Below are positions 22,961 through 30,597 of a stretch of 47,286 bases of DNA, one piece after another. The DNA is from a virus. The notes under the pieces were generated by a model. The model worked only from the letters and a program-made list of their open reading frames with translations. It was not told the origin of the DNA and made no database searches. The number at the start of each line of letters is the position of its first letter. Position 1 is the first letter of the stretch. The stretch covers positions 1 to 47,286 of the IMG/VR virus record IMGVR_UViG_3300037011_000898; one strand, given 5' to 3'. Both the position numbers and the translations under genes were made by a program.

Positions 22961-24609
22961 ACGACAACTTCAAGTGCCCGGATTGTGGAGCAGAGTCTCC
23001 GCTCGAGCAGATTGAGTTCGCGAAGGCCAAAGAGGAAGCAGAGATCAAGGAAGACGCCTCAATGACCTGTCCGGTCTGCAAGTCCAAGTTTTCAATCACG
23101 GCGATGCTCACCAGCCCGGGTCAGGCGCCGGGTGCCGGGGAGGAAATTGCTCCTTCAGAAGAGCTCCCTTCTCCTGAGGAAGAGATGGGCGGTGAGGAAG
23201 CTCCTCCGGCCCCCGCGGGCGGGGCGGGCACTGCTCCTGAAGCTGGTGGTATGGGGGCTGGCGGTGGTGGAGAGAATCTTCAGATTACCCCAGCAGAGAG
23301 CGTCACGCAGCGCGTCGAGAAGGCTTTTGAAGCTGCCAAGGCGGGCATGCCCGCCGAGGAGATCCTCGGCCTTCTTCGTCCGATGAAGATCGCTTCGCCC
23401 GGAAAGATGAAGGTGAGTGAGGAAGCCCGGTCGACTTCAGACAAAATCAAGTTCGACCAACTCGCTGCACAAGTGAATCTTTGGGTGGGTGAGGAAACTC
23501 GGTTCACTGATGAGCACATTCGTAACCTGGCCTGGGCCTTTGCTATGGATGAGGGGACGAAGGAAGAGTTTGACATGATCGTCCAAGAAATGAAGGACGA
23601 ATGGGAAGAGGACCACAAAGAGCTGGACTATGCTGAAGCTAAGAAGAATCCTGAGGCGCTCGAGCGGCTGAGGGAAGCCGCAGTTGGCGGGATGGGAACG
23701 CACGGTCGATCGGAGAAGTTCCGGGCGATTGCGAATGCTCTCAAGATGGTGAAAGACGTTCAGGGCGATACGGTTGAGCCGAGCCAGCTCGCAAACCTGG
23801 CGTGGGCCTTCTCAATTGTTCCTGAGGTGCATGACGAGTTCAATGATGTCGTGGCTGATCTTACTCACGCCGATTCGGGTATGGGAAAGGGAGAGGAGGG
23901 AGAATCTGTGGAAGAGCCCTCTGGCGAGGTGGCTGAAGCCCGCCAGTCTTTTGATCTTACTCCTAGTCCTAGTGAGTATCGTCATCTTCTTCGGATGGTG
24001 ATTCAGTACTCACCGAACAAGAGTGATCGTAACTGGGCTATGGGAGAGCTTCGCCGGGTGAAGAACGTCTCGAATTGGCATCAGGGCGCCGACGCCGGTC
24101 CGAAAGATCTTCTCCACTTTGAACCGCCCCGTCCGACAGAAGGCAAGTCCGCGGCTGATCGTGCCCGAAAGTGGCTCGGGGAAAAGATGGAAGTCCCGAA
24201 GGACTGGAGCGGCGAGTTCAGTATCTTCAACGCGAAGATGTTTGGGATTTGCAAGGACTTGAACATCGGTGTGGACCAGATCGAGGAAGTCCTGACGAAG
24301 CTTGACGAAGACGGGGCGATTTCTCTTAACGCCAACAAGATCAAGTTGGACCTGAAGAAGGTTCACAAGTCCTTGGTAGACTATCTTGAAGGGCAGAGTG
24401 AGCCTGAAATGCCCCCTGAGCCCGAACCTTCACCTGAGCCCGCCCCGCCCGCGGGGCCGGACCTAACTCAGCCGCCACCGGAACCGTCCGATCTTGGTAG
24501 TGCGCCTCCGGAAGGTGGGCAAGCTCCAGTAGAATCTGTCAACGAAGAGAAGGAAAAGAAGGACATCGAAGACGAAGTTGAAAAACTACTTGCGAAGTAC
24601 TTCGCATAG
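22957..24609 (+). CDS. zinc-ribbon, repeat-containing probable virion protein
   Basis: A 550-residue protein. Residues 7-41 hold two CxxC pairs (CPDC at 7-10, CPVC at 38-41), a zinc ribbon. A Pro/Glu/Gly-rich linker with a Gly run follows to about residue 105. ENLQITPAESV after the linker resembles LQIIPRADL in the gene at 2507. Two internal repeats share the NLAWAF hexapeptide (190-195 and 280-285) followed by an acidic helix with EF. The C-terminus has another Pro-rich linker and a short helix. The role is unknown; its place before the protease and capsid genes suggests a head-associated protein. Confidence 0.55.
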   Translation: MNDNFKCPDCGAESPLEQIEFAKAKEEAEIKEDASMTCPVCKSKFSITAMLTSPGQAPGAGEEIAPSEELPSPEEEMGGEEAPPAPAGGAGTAPEAGGMGAGGGGENLQITPAESVTQRVEKAFEAAKAGMPAEEILGLLRPMKIASPGKMKVSEEARSTSDKIKFDQLAAQVNLWVGEETRFTDEHIRNLAWAFAMDEGTKEEFDMIVQEMKDEWEEDHKELDYAEAKKNPEALERLREAAVGGMGTHGRSEKFRAIANALKMVKDVQGDTVEPSQLANLAWAFSIVPEVHDEFNDVVADLTHADSGMGKGEEGESVEEPSGEVAEARQSFDLTPSPSEYRHLLRMVIQYSPNKSDRNWAMGELRRVKNVSNWHQGADAGPKDLLHFEPPRPTEGKSAADRARKWLGEKMEVPKDWSGEFSIFNAKMFGICKDLNIGVDQIEEVLTKLDEDGAISLNANKIKLDLKKVHKSLVDYLEGQSEPEMPPEPEPSPEPAPPAGPDLTQPPPEPSDLGSAPPEGGQAPVESVNEEKEKKDIEDEVEKLLAKYFA

Positions 24610-24617
24610 GAGGAATC

Positions 24618-24986
24618 ATGGCCTCGGAAAGAGTCGAAAGAGATCAGTTTGTGCTTCGGGGACCTGCCGGCGAGGTATTCAGTAACTGGCCGATCCATTT
24701 TGCGGGCGCCTCGGTGCTGATGCGGAATGCTTCAGAACAGCCTGTGACTGTTGAAGTCCACGAGAGTAACGACGGGACGAACTGGACTCTCGTGCTTTTC
24801 TCTACCCATGCGGCCGCCGGTCTGCTGAACATTACGATGGTGGGATTGAGCTTCGCCGTGATCCTGTTCATGTCCGAGCAGAAATACGTTCGCATTCGCC
24901 TGACTGCCGAGAATGGTGATGGCGTGTTCTGCTCACTCGTGCAGTATCCGCCGAAGCCACGTGAGGGAGCAGGAGAGTATGCCTAG
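24618..24986 (+). CDS. small beta-sandwich protein, candidate decoration protein
   Basis: A 122-residue protein. The centre reads VEVHESNDGTNWTLVLFST, and YVRIRLTAENGDG follows later. The pattern matches that of the gene at 7915 (ETSADGGSTWTLI ... LRVRASGGG), so the two are likely distant relatives. AGGAGG precedes the ATG. Ig-like or jelly-roll surface proteins of phages often show this composition. It overlaps the following gene by eight bases. Confidence 0.5.
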   Translation: MASERVERDQFVLRGPAGEVFSNWPIHFAGASVLMRNASEQPVTVEVHESNDGTNWTLVLFSTHAAAGLLNITMVGLSFAVILFMSEQKYVRIRLTAENGDGVFCSLVQYPPKPREGAGEYA

Positions 24987-26190
24987 ACGACCACCCAAAG
25001 CTTGGTTTGACTCATGTGTACTTGGCGTCAAGAAGTCGAGCCCTGACGTCACTGACCCTTCCGCTGTTTGCGGTGATCTCTGGTACAATAAGATGAGCGC
25101 CAAGGCGAAGCGGAAGGCGATGGCCCGAGAGAGCGTTGGCGTTGATCCTTTCGATCCAGCGCTGTTGACTGAAGCAGGTGAGGAAGGCCGCATGGCATCA
25201 ATTTTCATGAACGAGTTCGATCCTACACCAGGTGAGGATGAAGGCGAAGAAGGAGAAATCGAGATGAAAGAGTGCATCGAAATGGCTCCTGTCGTTGACC
25301 TCAAGGGCGCGACTGATGCCGTACTGAAGAACATGGTCGCATACTTCGAGAAGGCTAAGAAGGTTGGCGAAGATCGCATGATCGAGAAGGAAAAGTACTG
25401 GCCCTTCCTGATCAAGGCCATCAAGGACGAAACGCCGATCAAGCAGGAAGATCTCATGTACGCCGGTTTGCCGGCCCTGGTCCTGATTGAAGTTCTTGAC
25501 GAGGCGAACCCCGTCCCGCAGCCTGCTTACCAGAGGCTCGTCATCATCCGTAAGAGTGGAAAGCAGGAGGAGGTTCCTCTTCAGAAAGTCCTCCCCCGCC
25601 TGGCTCCGTTTGCCAAGGCGTTCAAGAGTCCGGTGGCGGCTCTTATCCAAGGTGATCCGAACACTATCCTGAAGGTAATGCAGAAGCTGTTTGGCGCCGA
25701 TGTTGCCCAGTGGAAGGTGCCGGCAGAGAAGGCAGTCACGGCCTGCATGCCGGCGCTGTCAGCGCTGTGTCTCGTGGAGATGTACAGAGTAATCGCCGAG
25801 AAGGCCGAGTCACCGTTGTTCGAGTTGAAGGATGATCAGCTGGTCATCAAGGAGACGGCTGTGGATGGTCTTCTGGATGCCTTTGACAAGGACAAGAAGG
25901 ACTACCTTCTTAAGCTCTTCCCGAACGTAATTCCAGGCTATCCTGAAGTTCTGATTCAGGAGACCAGGACCGTCTTGAACGACCTTTCAAGCGAAGAGAT
26001 GGCCAAGCTGTTTCCGAACATCGACACGGAGTATCTCGTGAACCTCAAGGAGTCAGAACTGCTTGAGCTGTCTGCGAGGGTCGAAGAAGCCGTGCTGAAG
26101 CGGAAAGTGGCGAAGCTTCCGCAAGGGAGAATGCCGAAGCCTTCCCTGGATAAGCCCAGGTACAGGTTGCATCAGGGGTTTGCGAAGTAA
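24979..26190 (+). CDS. probable virion-associated protein with WFD...CG...WYxKM N-terminal motif
   Basis: A 403-residue protein. The N-terminus PPKAWFDSCVLGVKKSSPDV, then DPSAVCGDLWYNKMS, is a pattern I associate with phage head-region proteins: a short Cys-containing helical motif that often fronts larger proteins. An acidic linker (about residues 70-90) follows, then helical domains. LLTEAGEEG near residue 53 contains L-T-E-A, which resembles a prohead-protease site. ATG at 24979 follows AGGAGA and overlaps the previous gene. The function is unknown. Confidence 0.55.
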   Translation: MPRRPPKAWFDSCVLGVKKSSPDVTDPSAVCGDLWYNKMSAKAKRKAMARESVGVDPFDPALLTEAGEEGRMASIFMNEFDPTPGEDEGEEGEIEMKECIEMAPVVDLKGATDAVLKNMVAYFEKAKKVGEDRMIEKEKYWPFLIKAIKDETPIKQEDLMYAGLPALVLIEVLDEANPVPQPAYQRLVIIRKSGKQEEVPLQKVLPRLAPFAKAFKSPVAALIQGDPNTILKVMQKLFGADVAQWKVPAEKAVTACMPALSALCLVEMYRVIAEKAESPLFELKDDQLVIKETAVDGLLDAFDKDKKDYLLKLFPNVIPGYPEVLIQETRTVLNDLSSEEMAKLFPNIDTEYLVNLKESELLELSARVEEAVLKRKVAKLPQGRMPKPSLDKPRYRLHQGFAK

Positions 26191-26229
26191 TGTCGCTCTG
26201 AAAAGGGCGTGGGTTGAAACGCGAAGTAG

Positions 26230-26520
26230 ATGAAGTATCCTCCCATTGAGTTTGAAGGCGGTTTCATTATCGGGATGAGAGAGCCACAAGGGGTGACGAT
26301 AGTGGTGGCTCTTCCGAATCAGGATAGTTACGAGATGTTTCCAGAGGAATTTGAGATGTGGTTGTCGAAGATGGGTGTGCCAGCAGAAGTAGGCTTTCTG
26401 GAGTATCTTTGGAACTTCTACTCGGCGAAGTTGCTACTTAATGGTGATTTCCGCATTGAACCTTTAAGCATGGAGCAGGTAGAAGCTTTCGTTAAGAGAC
26501 CAAGTACAGTGACCTTCTAA
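26230..26520 (+). CDS. small unknown protein
   Basis: A 96-residue protein starting MKYPPIEFEGGFIIGMREPQ, mixed alpha/beta, with no recognised motif. It stands alone between the preceding acidic gene and the protease gene, 39 bases after the former and 13 before the latter. The Shine-Dalgarno signal is weak (GCGAAG). It could be a small head protein. Confidence 0.5.
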   Translation: MKYPPIEFEGGFIIGMREPQGVTIVVALPNQDSYEMFPEEFEMWLSKMGVPAEVGFLEYLWNFYSAKLLLNGDFRIEPLSMEQVEAFVKRPSTVTF

Positions 26521-26533
26521 GGAGACAAACGCG

Positions 26534-28801
26534 ATGAAGATCCTGAAAGAGACGCGGGCGCCGGAAACCTTCATTCCTACCAAGCCCCTCGTTCTTGTTG
26601 AGGGGAAAGGTGATGGGCGGAAGGCATGGGTAATCGAAGGAATCTTCGGCAAGATCAACTGCAAGAACGAGAACAACCGCCGGTATCCCAAGGCTGTTTG
26701 GGACAGAAACCTGGCAGAAGGTTCTCCGTTCCGAAGCCGGCTGAAGATGAGGACTGTTCTCGGCGAGCTCGAGCATCCTGAGAGCGGTAACACTCACCTG
26801 GAGCGCGTGTCTCACATCATCACCGATGCCTGGATCGAGAACTTGGCCGAGGCAAAGATCGCCGAGCTGGGCCTGGCAGAGATGGGCGTAAAGCCCGGAG
26901 AGTATGTCCTGGGCCGTTATGAGATCCTCAATACACCCCGCGGCGGAATTCTAAAGGCGCTACACGAAGCCGGTGTGAAGGTCGGGATTTCCTCTCGTGG
27001 CCGCGGTGATGTGAAACAGGTCGATGGCATTGATGAGGTGCAGGACAATTACGTGCTTGATACCTGGGACGCTGTCTATCTTCCGAGCGTGAGTGAAGCC
27101 TATCCGGGTCCGAGGATGACCGAACGTGACGGTGATCTTGGTTCCCAGCTGCCCAAGGCTACTCAGGATGCCGGAGTGAAGGAGCTGACTCCTCCTGGGG
27201 GGCTTCCCGCCACTGCGGCGCGTGATATGGATGTCACCGGGACGAACACAGTCAACAACTGGAAAGCCGAAGCCGAGCAGATCGTGAGGAAGCTTGAAGT
27301 GGCAGTGGGCGAAGACGAGAGGGACATCGCCGAGCTTATTGAGCTCTTTCCCAGAGGAATTGATCTGATTGACCGGCTTGCTCCAATGGATGATCCTGAG
27401 GCAATCAAGCTGAAGTCCCAGGCGTTGACCTTGATTCGCATTCTTGCTGACAAGGTCATGAAGAAGGAACTCGCTCGCAGTACTGGTGGCGAAGAAGGTG
27501 AAGGCGGCGGTGAGGAAGGCAGTTCGAGATCTGCTCCTTCGAGCGAGAAAAAGTCCTCATCCTCGGGTGAGAAGAAGTCTTCTCCTTCTGGTTCCAGTGA
27601 GAAGAAGGGCGAGAAGACAACCGCTGAGAAGGAGAGGGAAGAAAAGGCCGAGAAGGCCGAGAAAGAGAAGAAGGAAAAAGAGGAGAAGGCCGAGAAAGAG
27701 AAGAAGGAAAAGGCCAAGAAAGAATCGGTCGAGGAAGGTACCATGAGGGATCTGGCGTCGACTGTCGCCAAGAGTATCAAGGGTACGCCCCGGCAGCGCC
27801 TGATGTGGCGCGGTGACCTGGAAGCCGAGCTCAACAAGGCTGGTCATCCTTCCAACGAGGCGACAATCACTCAGCTCGCCGCAGAGTTGAAGGCGCAGGG
27901 CGTCAATGTCGACCAGGTCCGGTATGAGGCTTTGCACGAAGCGACCGAGGCTGATCTCAAGGCAGTAGTGGACGGGACCATCGTTTCCATCCCGGCGAAG
28001 AAGCTACTCGCGCATATGAAGGAGTGTCCGGAGGCCGAACTAGAAGTGGTAACTTTCCTGGAGAAGCAGGAGGGCGACGTGCTGGTGCGCGTTTGCTCGA
28101 AGGGCAACAAGAAATTCGTTGTCCGTCTTCTTGAGCCGGCTTTCGGCGAGAGTAACATCGTGCTCGAGTATGAACAGATGAAGTCGTCAGAGACAAACCC
28201 GCAACCCTCTGAAAAGGAGGAAGACATGAACGTGAAGGAGATGATGGCGGCGCTGGTGACCGAGAACGATCAACTCAAACAACAGCTTGGGGACGGTGGT
28301 GGTGGAGTTCCGGAAGTCCGCTACGAAGCAGCCAAGAAGCTCATTGCTGGTCTCGTCGAGCGCGTGAAGGCCGTACAGGCAGAACTCGTACACGAGAAGA
28401 AGCGCGTGAAGGCTGCGGCGAAGCTGATCCACAAGATGACCAGCCAGGCCAAGGGCAAGAAGGACGAGTCTCTTGAACAGCCTCCTCCACCTCCTCCTGT
28501 CCTTGTGGAGAAGAAGGAAGAGCCCAAGGCCGCGCCGGCTGTTCCAGTGAGCAAGACTGTCGAGCAGGTGACAGAGACTTTGATCAGAAGTATGAGGACG
28601 CAGCCTGCTTCTGAGGCTTCCGCTCCGGCTCCTGTCCTTGTGGAGAAGAAGGAAAAGGCCAAGCAGCCCGACAAGGTGACTCAGGAGTCCAAGGATCTCG
28701 TGAAGCGCGTCACTACTGCGGGCAAGGCCGCAGCGGCACCTGTGACCGAGGCGAGGGGCTCGAACCTGATGAGTGCAACAGTCCGTCGTCTTCACTCATA
28801 G
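26534..28801 (+). CDS. prohead core protease (gp21-like) fused to a scaffold-like C-terminus
   Basis: A 755-residue protein; T4 gp21 has about 210. Residues 1-195 are the S77-type prohead protease. NENNRRYPKAVW is followed by LGELEHPES with catalytic His81 and GISSRGRGDV with Ser153/154. A helical segment (about 240-312) leads into a Lys/Glu linker (about 318-398). Then come a globular domain (about 403-550) and, from Met565, a coiled-coil, Pro-rich region with two PVLVEKKE repeats. The likely role is capsid maturation cleavage combined with scaffolding, as in phages that fuse protease and scaffold. Internal starts with Shine-Dalgarno sites are at 28226 and perhaps 27743. Confidence 0.82.
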   Translation: MKILKETRAPETFIPTKPLVLVEGKGDGRKAWVIEGIFGKINCKNENNRRYPKAVWDRNLAEGSPFRSRLKMRTVLGELEHPESGNTHLERVSHIITDAWIENLAEAKIAELGLAEMGVKPGEYVLGRYEILNTPRGGILKALHEAGVKVGISSRGRGDVKQVDGIDEVQDNYVLDTWDAVYLPSVSEAYPGPRMTERDGDLGSQLPKATQDAGVKELTPPGGLPATAARDMDVTGTNTVNNWKAEAEQIVRKLEVAVGEDERDIAELIELFPRGIDLIDRLAPMDDPEAIKLKSQALTLIRILADKVMKKELARSTGGEEGEGGGEEGSSRSAPSSEKKSSSSGEKKSSPSGSSEKKGEKTTAEKEREEKAEKAEKEKKEKEEKAEKEKKEKAKKESVEEGTMRDLASTVAKSIKGTPRQRLMWRGDLEAELNKAGHPSNEATITQLAAELKAQGVNVDQVRYEALHEATEADLKAVVDGTIVSIPAKKLLAHMKECPEAELEVVTFLEKQEGDVLVRVCSKGNKKFVVRLLEPAFGESNIVLEYEQMKSSETNPQPSEKEEDMNVKEMMAALVTENDQLKQQLGDGGGGVPEVRYEAAKKLIAGLVERVKAVQAELVHEKKRVKAAAKLIHKMTSQAKGKKDESLEQPPPPPPVLVEKKEEPKAAPAVPVSKTVEQVTETLIRSMRTQPASEASAPAPVLVEKKEKAKQPDKVTQESKDLVKRVTTAGKAAAAPVTEARGSNLMSATVRRLHS
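28226..28801 (+). CDS. candidate nested in-frame scaffold protein
   Basis: Within the protease fusion, AAAAGGAGG (28212-28220) lies five bases before an in-frame ATG at 28226. This start would give a 191-residue protein MNVKEMMAALVTENDQLKQQ and onwards: a coiled coil with a Pro/Lys-rich tail, the usual look of a phage scaffold. Lambda C/Nu3 uses the same layout. The caution is that AAGGAGGAA also codes for Lys-Glu-Glu, which is common in this protein, so the match could be chance. Confidence 0.4.
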   Translation: MNVKEMMAALVTENDQLKQQLGDGGGGVPEVRYEAAKKLIAGLVERVKAVQAELVHEKKRVKAAAKLIHKMTSQAKGKKDESLEQPPPPPPVLVEKKEEPKAAPAVPVSKTVEQVTETLIRSMRTQPASEASAPAPVLVEKKEKAKQPDKVTQESKDLVKRVTTAGKAAAAPVTEARGSNLMSATVRRLHS

Positions 28802-28810
28802 GAATGTTGG

Positions 28811-28850
28811 CACTTCTCACCTAAAGATTGAGACACTGTTGTGGGAAGTG
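28811..28850 (+). promoter_or_regulatory. hairpin before the major capsid gene
   Basis: CACTTCTCAC (28811-28820) pairs with GTGGGAAGTG (28841-28850): ten pairs with one G-U, around a 20-base loop. It follows the protease stop by about ten bases, with no T run. It may be an mRNA end-protection or processing site between the protease and capsid messages. Confidence 0.45.
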
Positions 28851-28861
28851 TGGATTGCAAC

Positions 28862-28868
28862 GTATAAC
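28862..28868 (+). promoter_or_regulatory. promoter-like GTATAAC before the major capsid gene
   Basis: GTATAAC lies in the 158-base gap upstream of the capsid gene. A TTGTGG at 28839-28844 stands 18 bases before TATAAC, which could serve as a weak -35. The same heptamer occurs in gaps at 30562 and 33514, and at the end of the gene at 730. A phage late or sigma-70-like promoter is possible. A small hairpin (GTGAAC/GTTCAC, 28897-28915) follows in the leader. Confidence 0.35.
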
Positions 28869-28959
28869 TTAACGTGACTGTTCTTCAAGCGGAAGCGTGA
28901 ACGATGGTTGTTCACATCTTGTTCCGGGAGAAGGCAAGTAATCGAGAGGTACAAGATCT

Positions 28960-30399
28960 ATGGACGGCAACGAGACAAAGAAGTTGCTCGAGAGCACGCT
29001 TGCCAAGGGCACGGTGCTGGCCGAGCGCTGGAGCAAGATTCCAGGGAAGCTGATTCGCGGATTCGAGGAGTCCGGTGAAGTCAACTTCATGGAAGGAGTC
29101 GAAGGTGACTACGACAAGGCCGTCATGGCCCAGTTGTTCGAGAATACCCTTCACTGGCTGAGGGGCTTGGATGAGTCGACGAGGACTCTTCAGGTCGGCA
29201 GCTTTGAGAAGTTCGTGTTCCCGATCCTGCGCGCTGTGATGGCAAACCTGGTGGCTTCCGAGCTGGTGACGGTTTCACCGCTGGATGCCCCGACGGGCCT
29301 GGTTTTCTATTTCGACGTGCTCTACGGGTCGAACAAGGGCAACGTGTCGAGGGGCTCGAAGATGTACGACGTCCGGACCGGACCGTCGAAGAGCTACCAC
29401 TACACGGATGAGATCGTGGAGGAGGAGAGCGTCGGCACTGGTGATGGTTTGGTGGTCAACTTCCATGGAACGCTCGGGTATCTGCCTGTGCGTCCGGGAA
29501 CTCTGCTGATCACGGATGGCAACCAGCGTGCTACGGACAATGGCAACGGAGTCATGGTTGGTGACCTGGCCGCGAACGGCACCATTGACTATGCTACTGG
29601 TGGTTATAACATCACCTTTGCGGCTCCCCCTGCCGGAACCGATCCGATCACGGCCTCCTACGAGTACAACTCGGAAGCCAATGCTGACACTCCTGAGATC
29701 GACCTGCAGCTGACGTCCGCGCCTGTGACGGCACGGACGCAGAAGCTGCGCGCGCGGTGGTCGCTCGAAGCCCAGCAGGACTTCCAGTCCTACCACGGCA
29801 TCAATGCTGAAGTGGAACTCGTCGCGTTCATGGCGAATGAAATCGCCAAGGAACTCAACTACAAGATCATCCGGCACATCCGGCAGGTCGCTTCTGCAGG
29901 CAATGTGACGTGGGATCGTACTCCCCCCCAGGGTGTGCCTTGGATCTGGCACAAGGAGTCGTTGTACGATGCTCTCGTGCAGCAGAGCAACTTGATCTTC
30001 AGCAAGACCCAGCGTGCCGTTGGTAACTGGATCGTCGGTGATGTCGCGTTCTGCAACGTGGTCGAGACGATCAGCAAGTTCAAGGGCACCCAGTTAGGGA
30101 ACACGTCGCCGTCGGGTTTGGCGGGCGTGCGGAAGATCGGACAGGTCGGTGAATTCACTGTCTTCAAAGATCCGGGCTATCCGACGGGTGAGTTCCTGAT
30201 GGGGCACAAAGGGTCGAGCTTCCTCGATACCGGCTACATCTATGCGCCGTACCTGCAGTTGTTCACGACTGGTACGATCACGCTCGATGATATGATTTCC
30301 CGTAAGGGAATGGGGATGCGTACCGGTTTGAAGGTTGTAAACAGCGGCATGTATGCAACCGGAAACATCACCCAGTCCGGTGGTCCTTTCGGTCCGTAA
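28960..30399 (+). CDS. major capsid protein (gp23-like, HK97 fold)
   Basis: A 479-residue T4-type capsid protein. The block FEKFVFPILRAVMANLVASE, then SPLDAPTGLVFYFD (about 82-120), is the gp23 signature at the start of the P-domain region. The C-terminal half (IGQVGEFTVFKDPGYPTGEF, then YAPYLQLFTTGTI) also matches. The N-terminal 60 residues may be cut by the protease encoded just upstream. Residues of about 157-238 are an extra beta-rich module (GTGDGLVVNF ... DYATGGYNITFAAPPAG) that also occurs twice in the gp6-like protein. It forms the shell hexamers. Its own leader and a strong terminator isolate it as a high-expression unit. Confidence 0.93.
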   Translation: MDGNETKKLLESTLAKGTVLAERWSKIPGKLIRGFEESGEVNFMEGVEGDYDKAVMAQLFENTLHWLRGLDESTRTLQVGSFEKFVFPILRAVMANLVASELVTVSPLDAPTGLVFYFDVLYGSNKGNVSRGSKMYDVRTGPSKSYHYTDEIVEEESVGTGDGLVVNFHGTLGYLPVRPGTLLITDGNQRATDNGNGVMVGDLAANGTIDYATGGYNITFAAPPAGTDPITASYEYNSEANADTPEIDLQLTSAPVTARTQKLRARWSLEAQQDFQSYHGINAEVELVAFMANEIAKELNYKIIRHIRQVASAGNVTWDRTPPQGVPWIWHKESLYDALVQQSNLIFSKTQRAVGNWIVGDVAFCNVVETISKFKGTQLGNTSPSGLAGVRKIGQVGEFTVFKDPGYPTGEFLMGHKGSSFLDTGYIYAPYLQLFTTGTITLDDMISRKGMGMRTGLKVVNSGMYATGNITQSGGPFGP

Positions 30400-30427
30400 T
30401 CACTTCTAAATCGAAGAGGTTACGAGT

Positions 30428-30462
30428 AAGAGAGGCAGGTGTAACAACCTGCCTCTCTTTTT
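30428..30462 (+). terminator. Rho-independent terminator after the major capsid gene
   Basis: AGAGAGGCAGGT (30429-30440) pairs perfectly with ACCTGCCTCTCT (30447-30458) around a six-base loop and is followed by TTTT. A 12-pair GC-rich stem with a T tract is a textbook intrinsic terminator. It ends the capsid message 30 bases after the stop. Confidence 0.93.
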
Positions 30463-30550
30463 GTGTTCATATTTTCCTATGGGCAGAAGAAGAGCTTGAA
30501 ATCTAATCCTATCTCACTTCTGTAAACACACAAAACGTACAGTGTTCTCT

Positions 30551-30568
30551 TTGTTCAACTAGTATAAC
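30551..30568 (+). promoter_or_regulatory. promoter-like GTATAAC after the capsid terminator
   Basis: TTGTTCAACTAGTATAAC lies 30 bases before the zinc-finger gene, in the 198-base gap after the capsid terminator. A new transcript must start in this gap, so this TATAAC is the best candidate. The upstream GTTCAAC recurs near the GTATAAC at 1698. No convincing -35 is seen, which would fit a T4-late-type promoter with only a -10-like element. Confidence 0.4.
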
Positions 30569-30597
30569 AACACGTCAAAAGCCAAAGGAGTAGGAGT

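Noticed and set aside
27163-27837. Ser/Phe-rich open frame on the - strand
   Set aside because: It is the complement of the Lys/Glu linker in the protease fusion and has no independent support.
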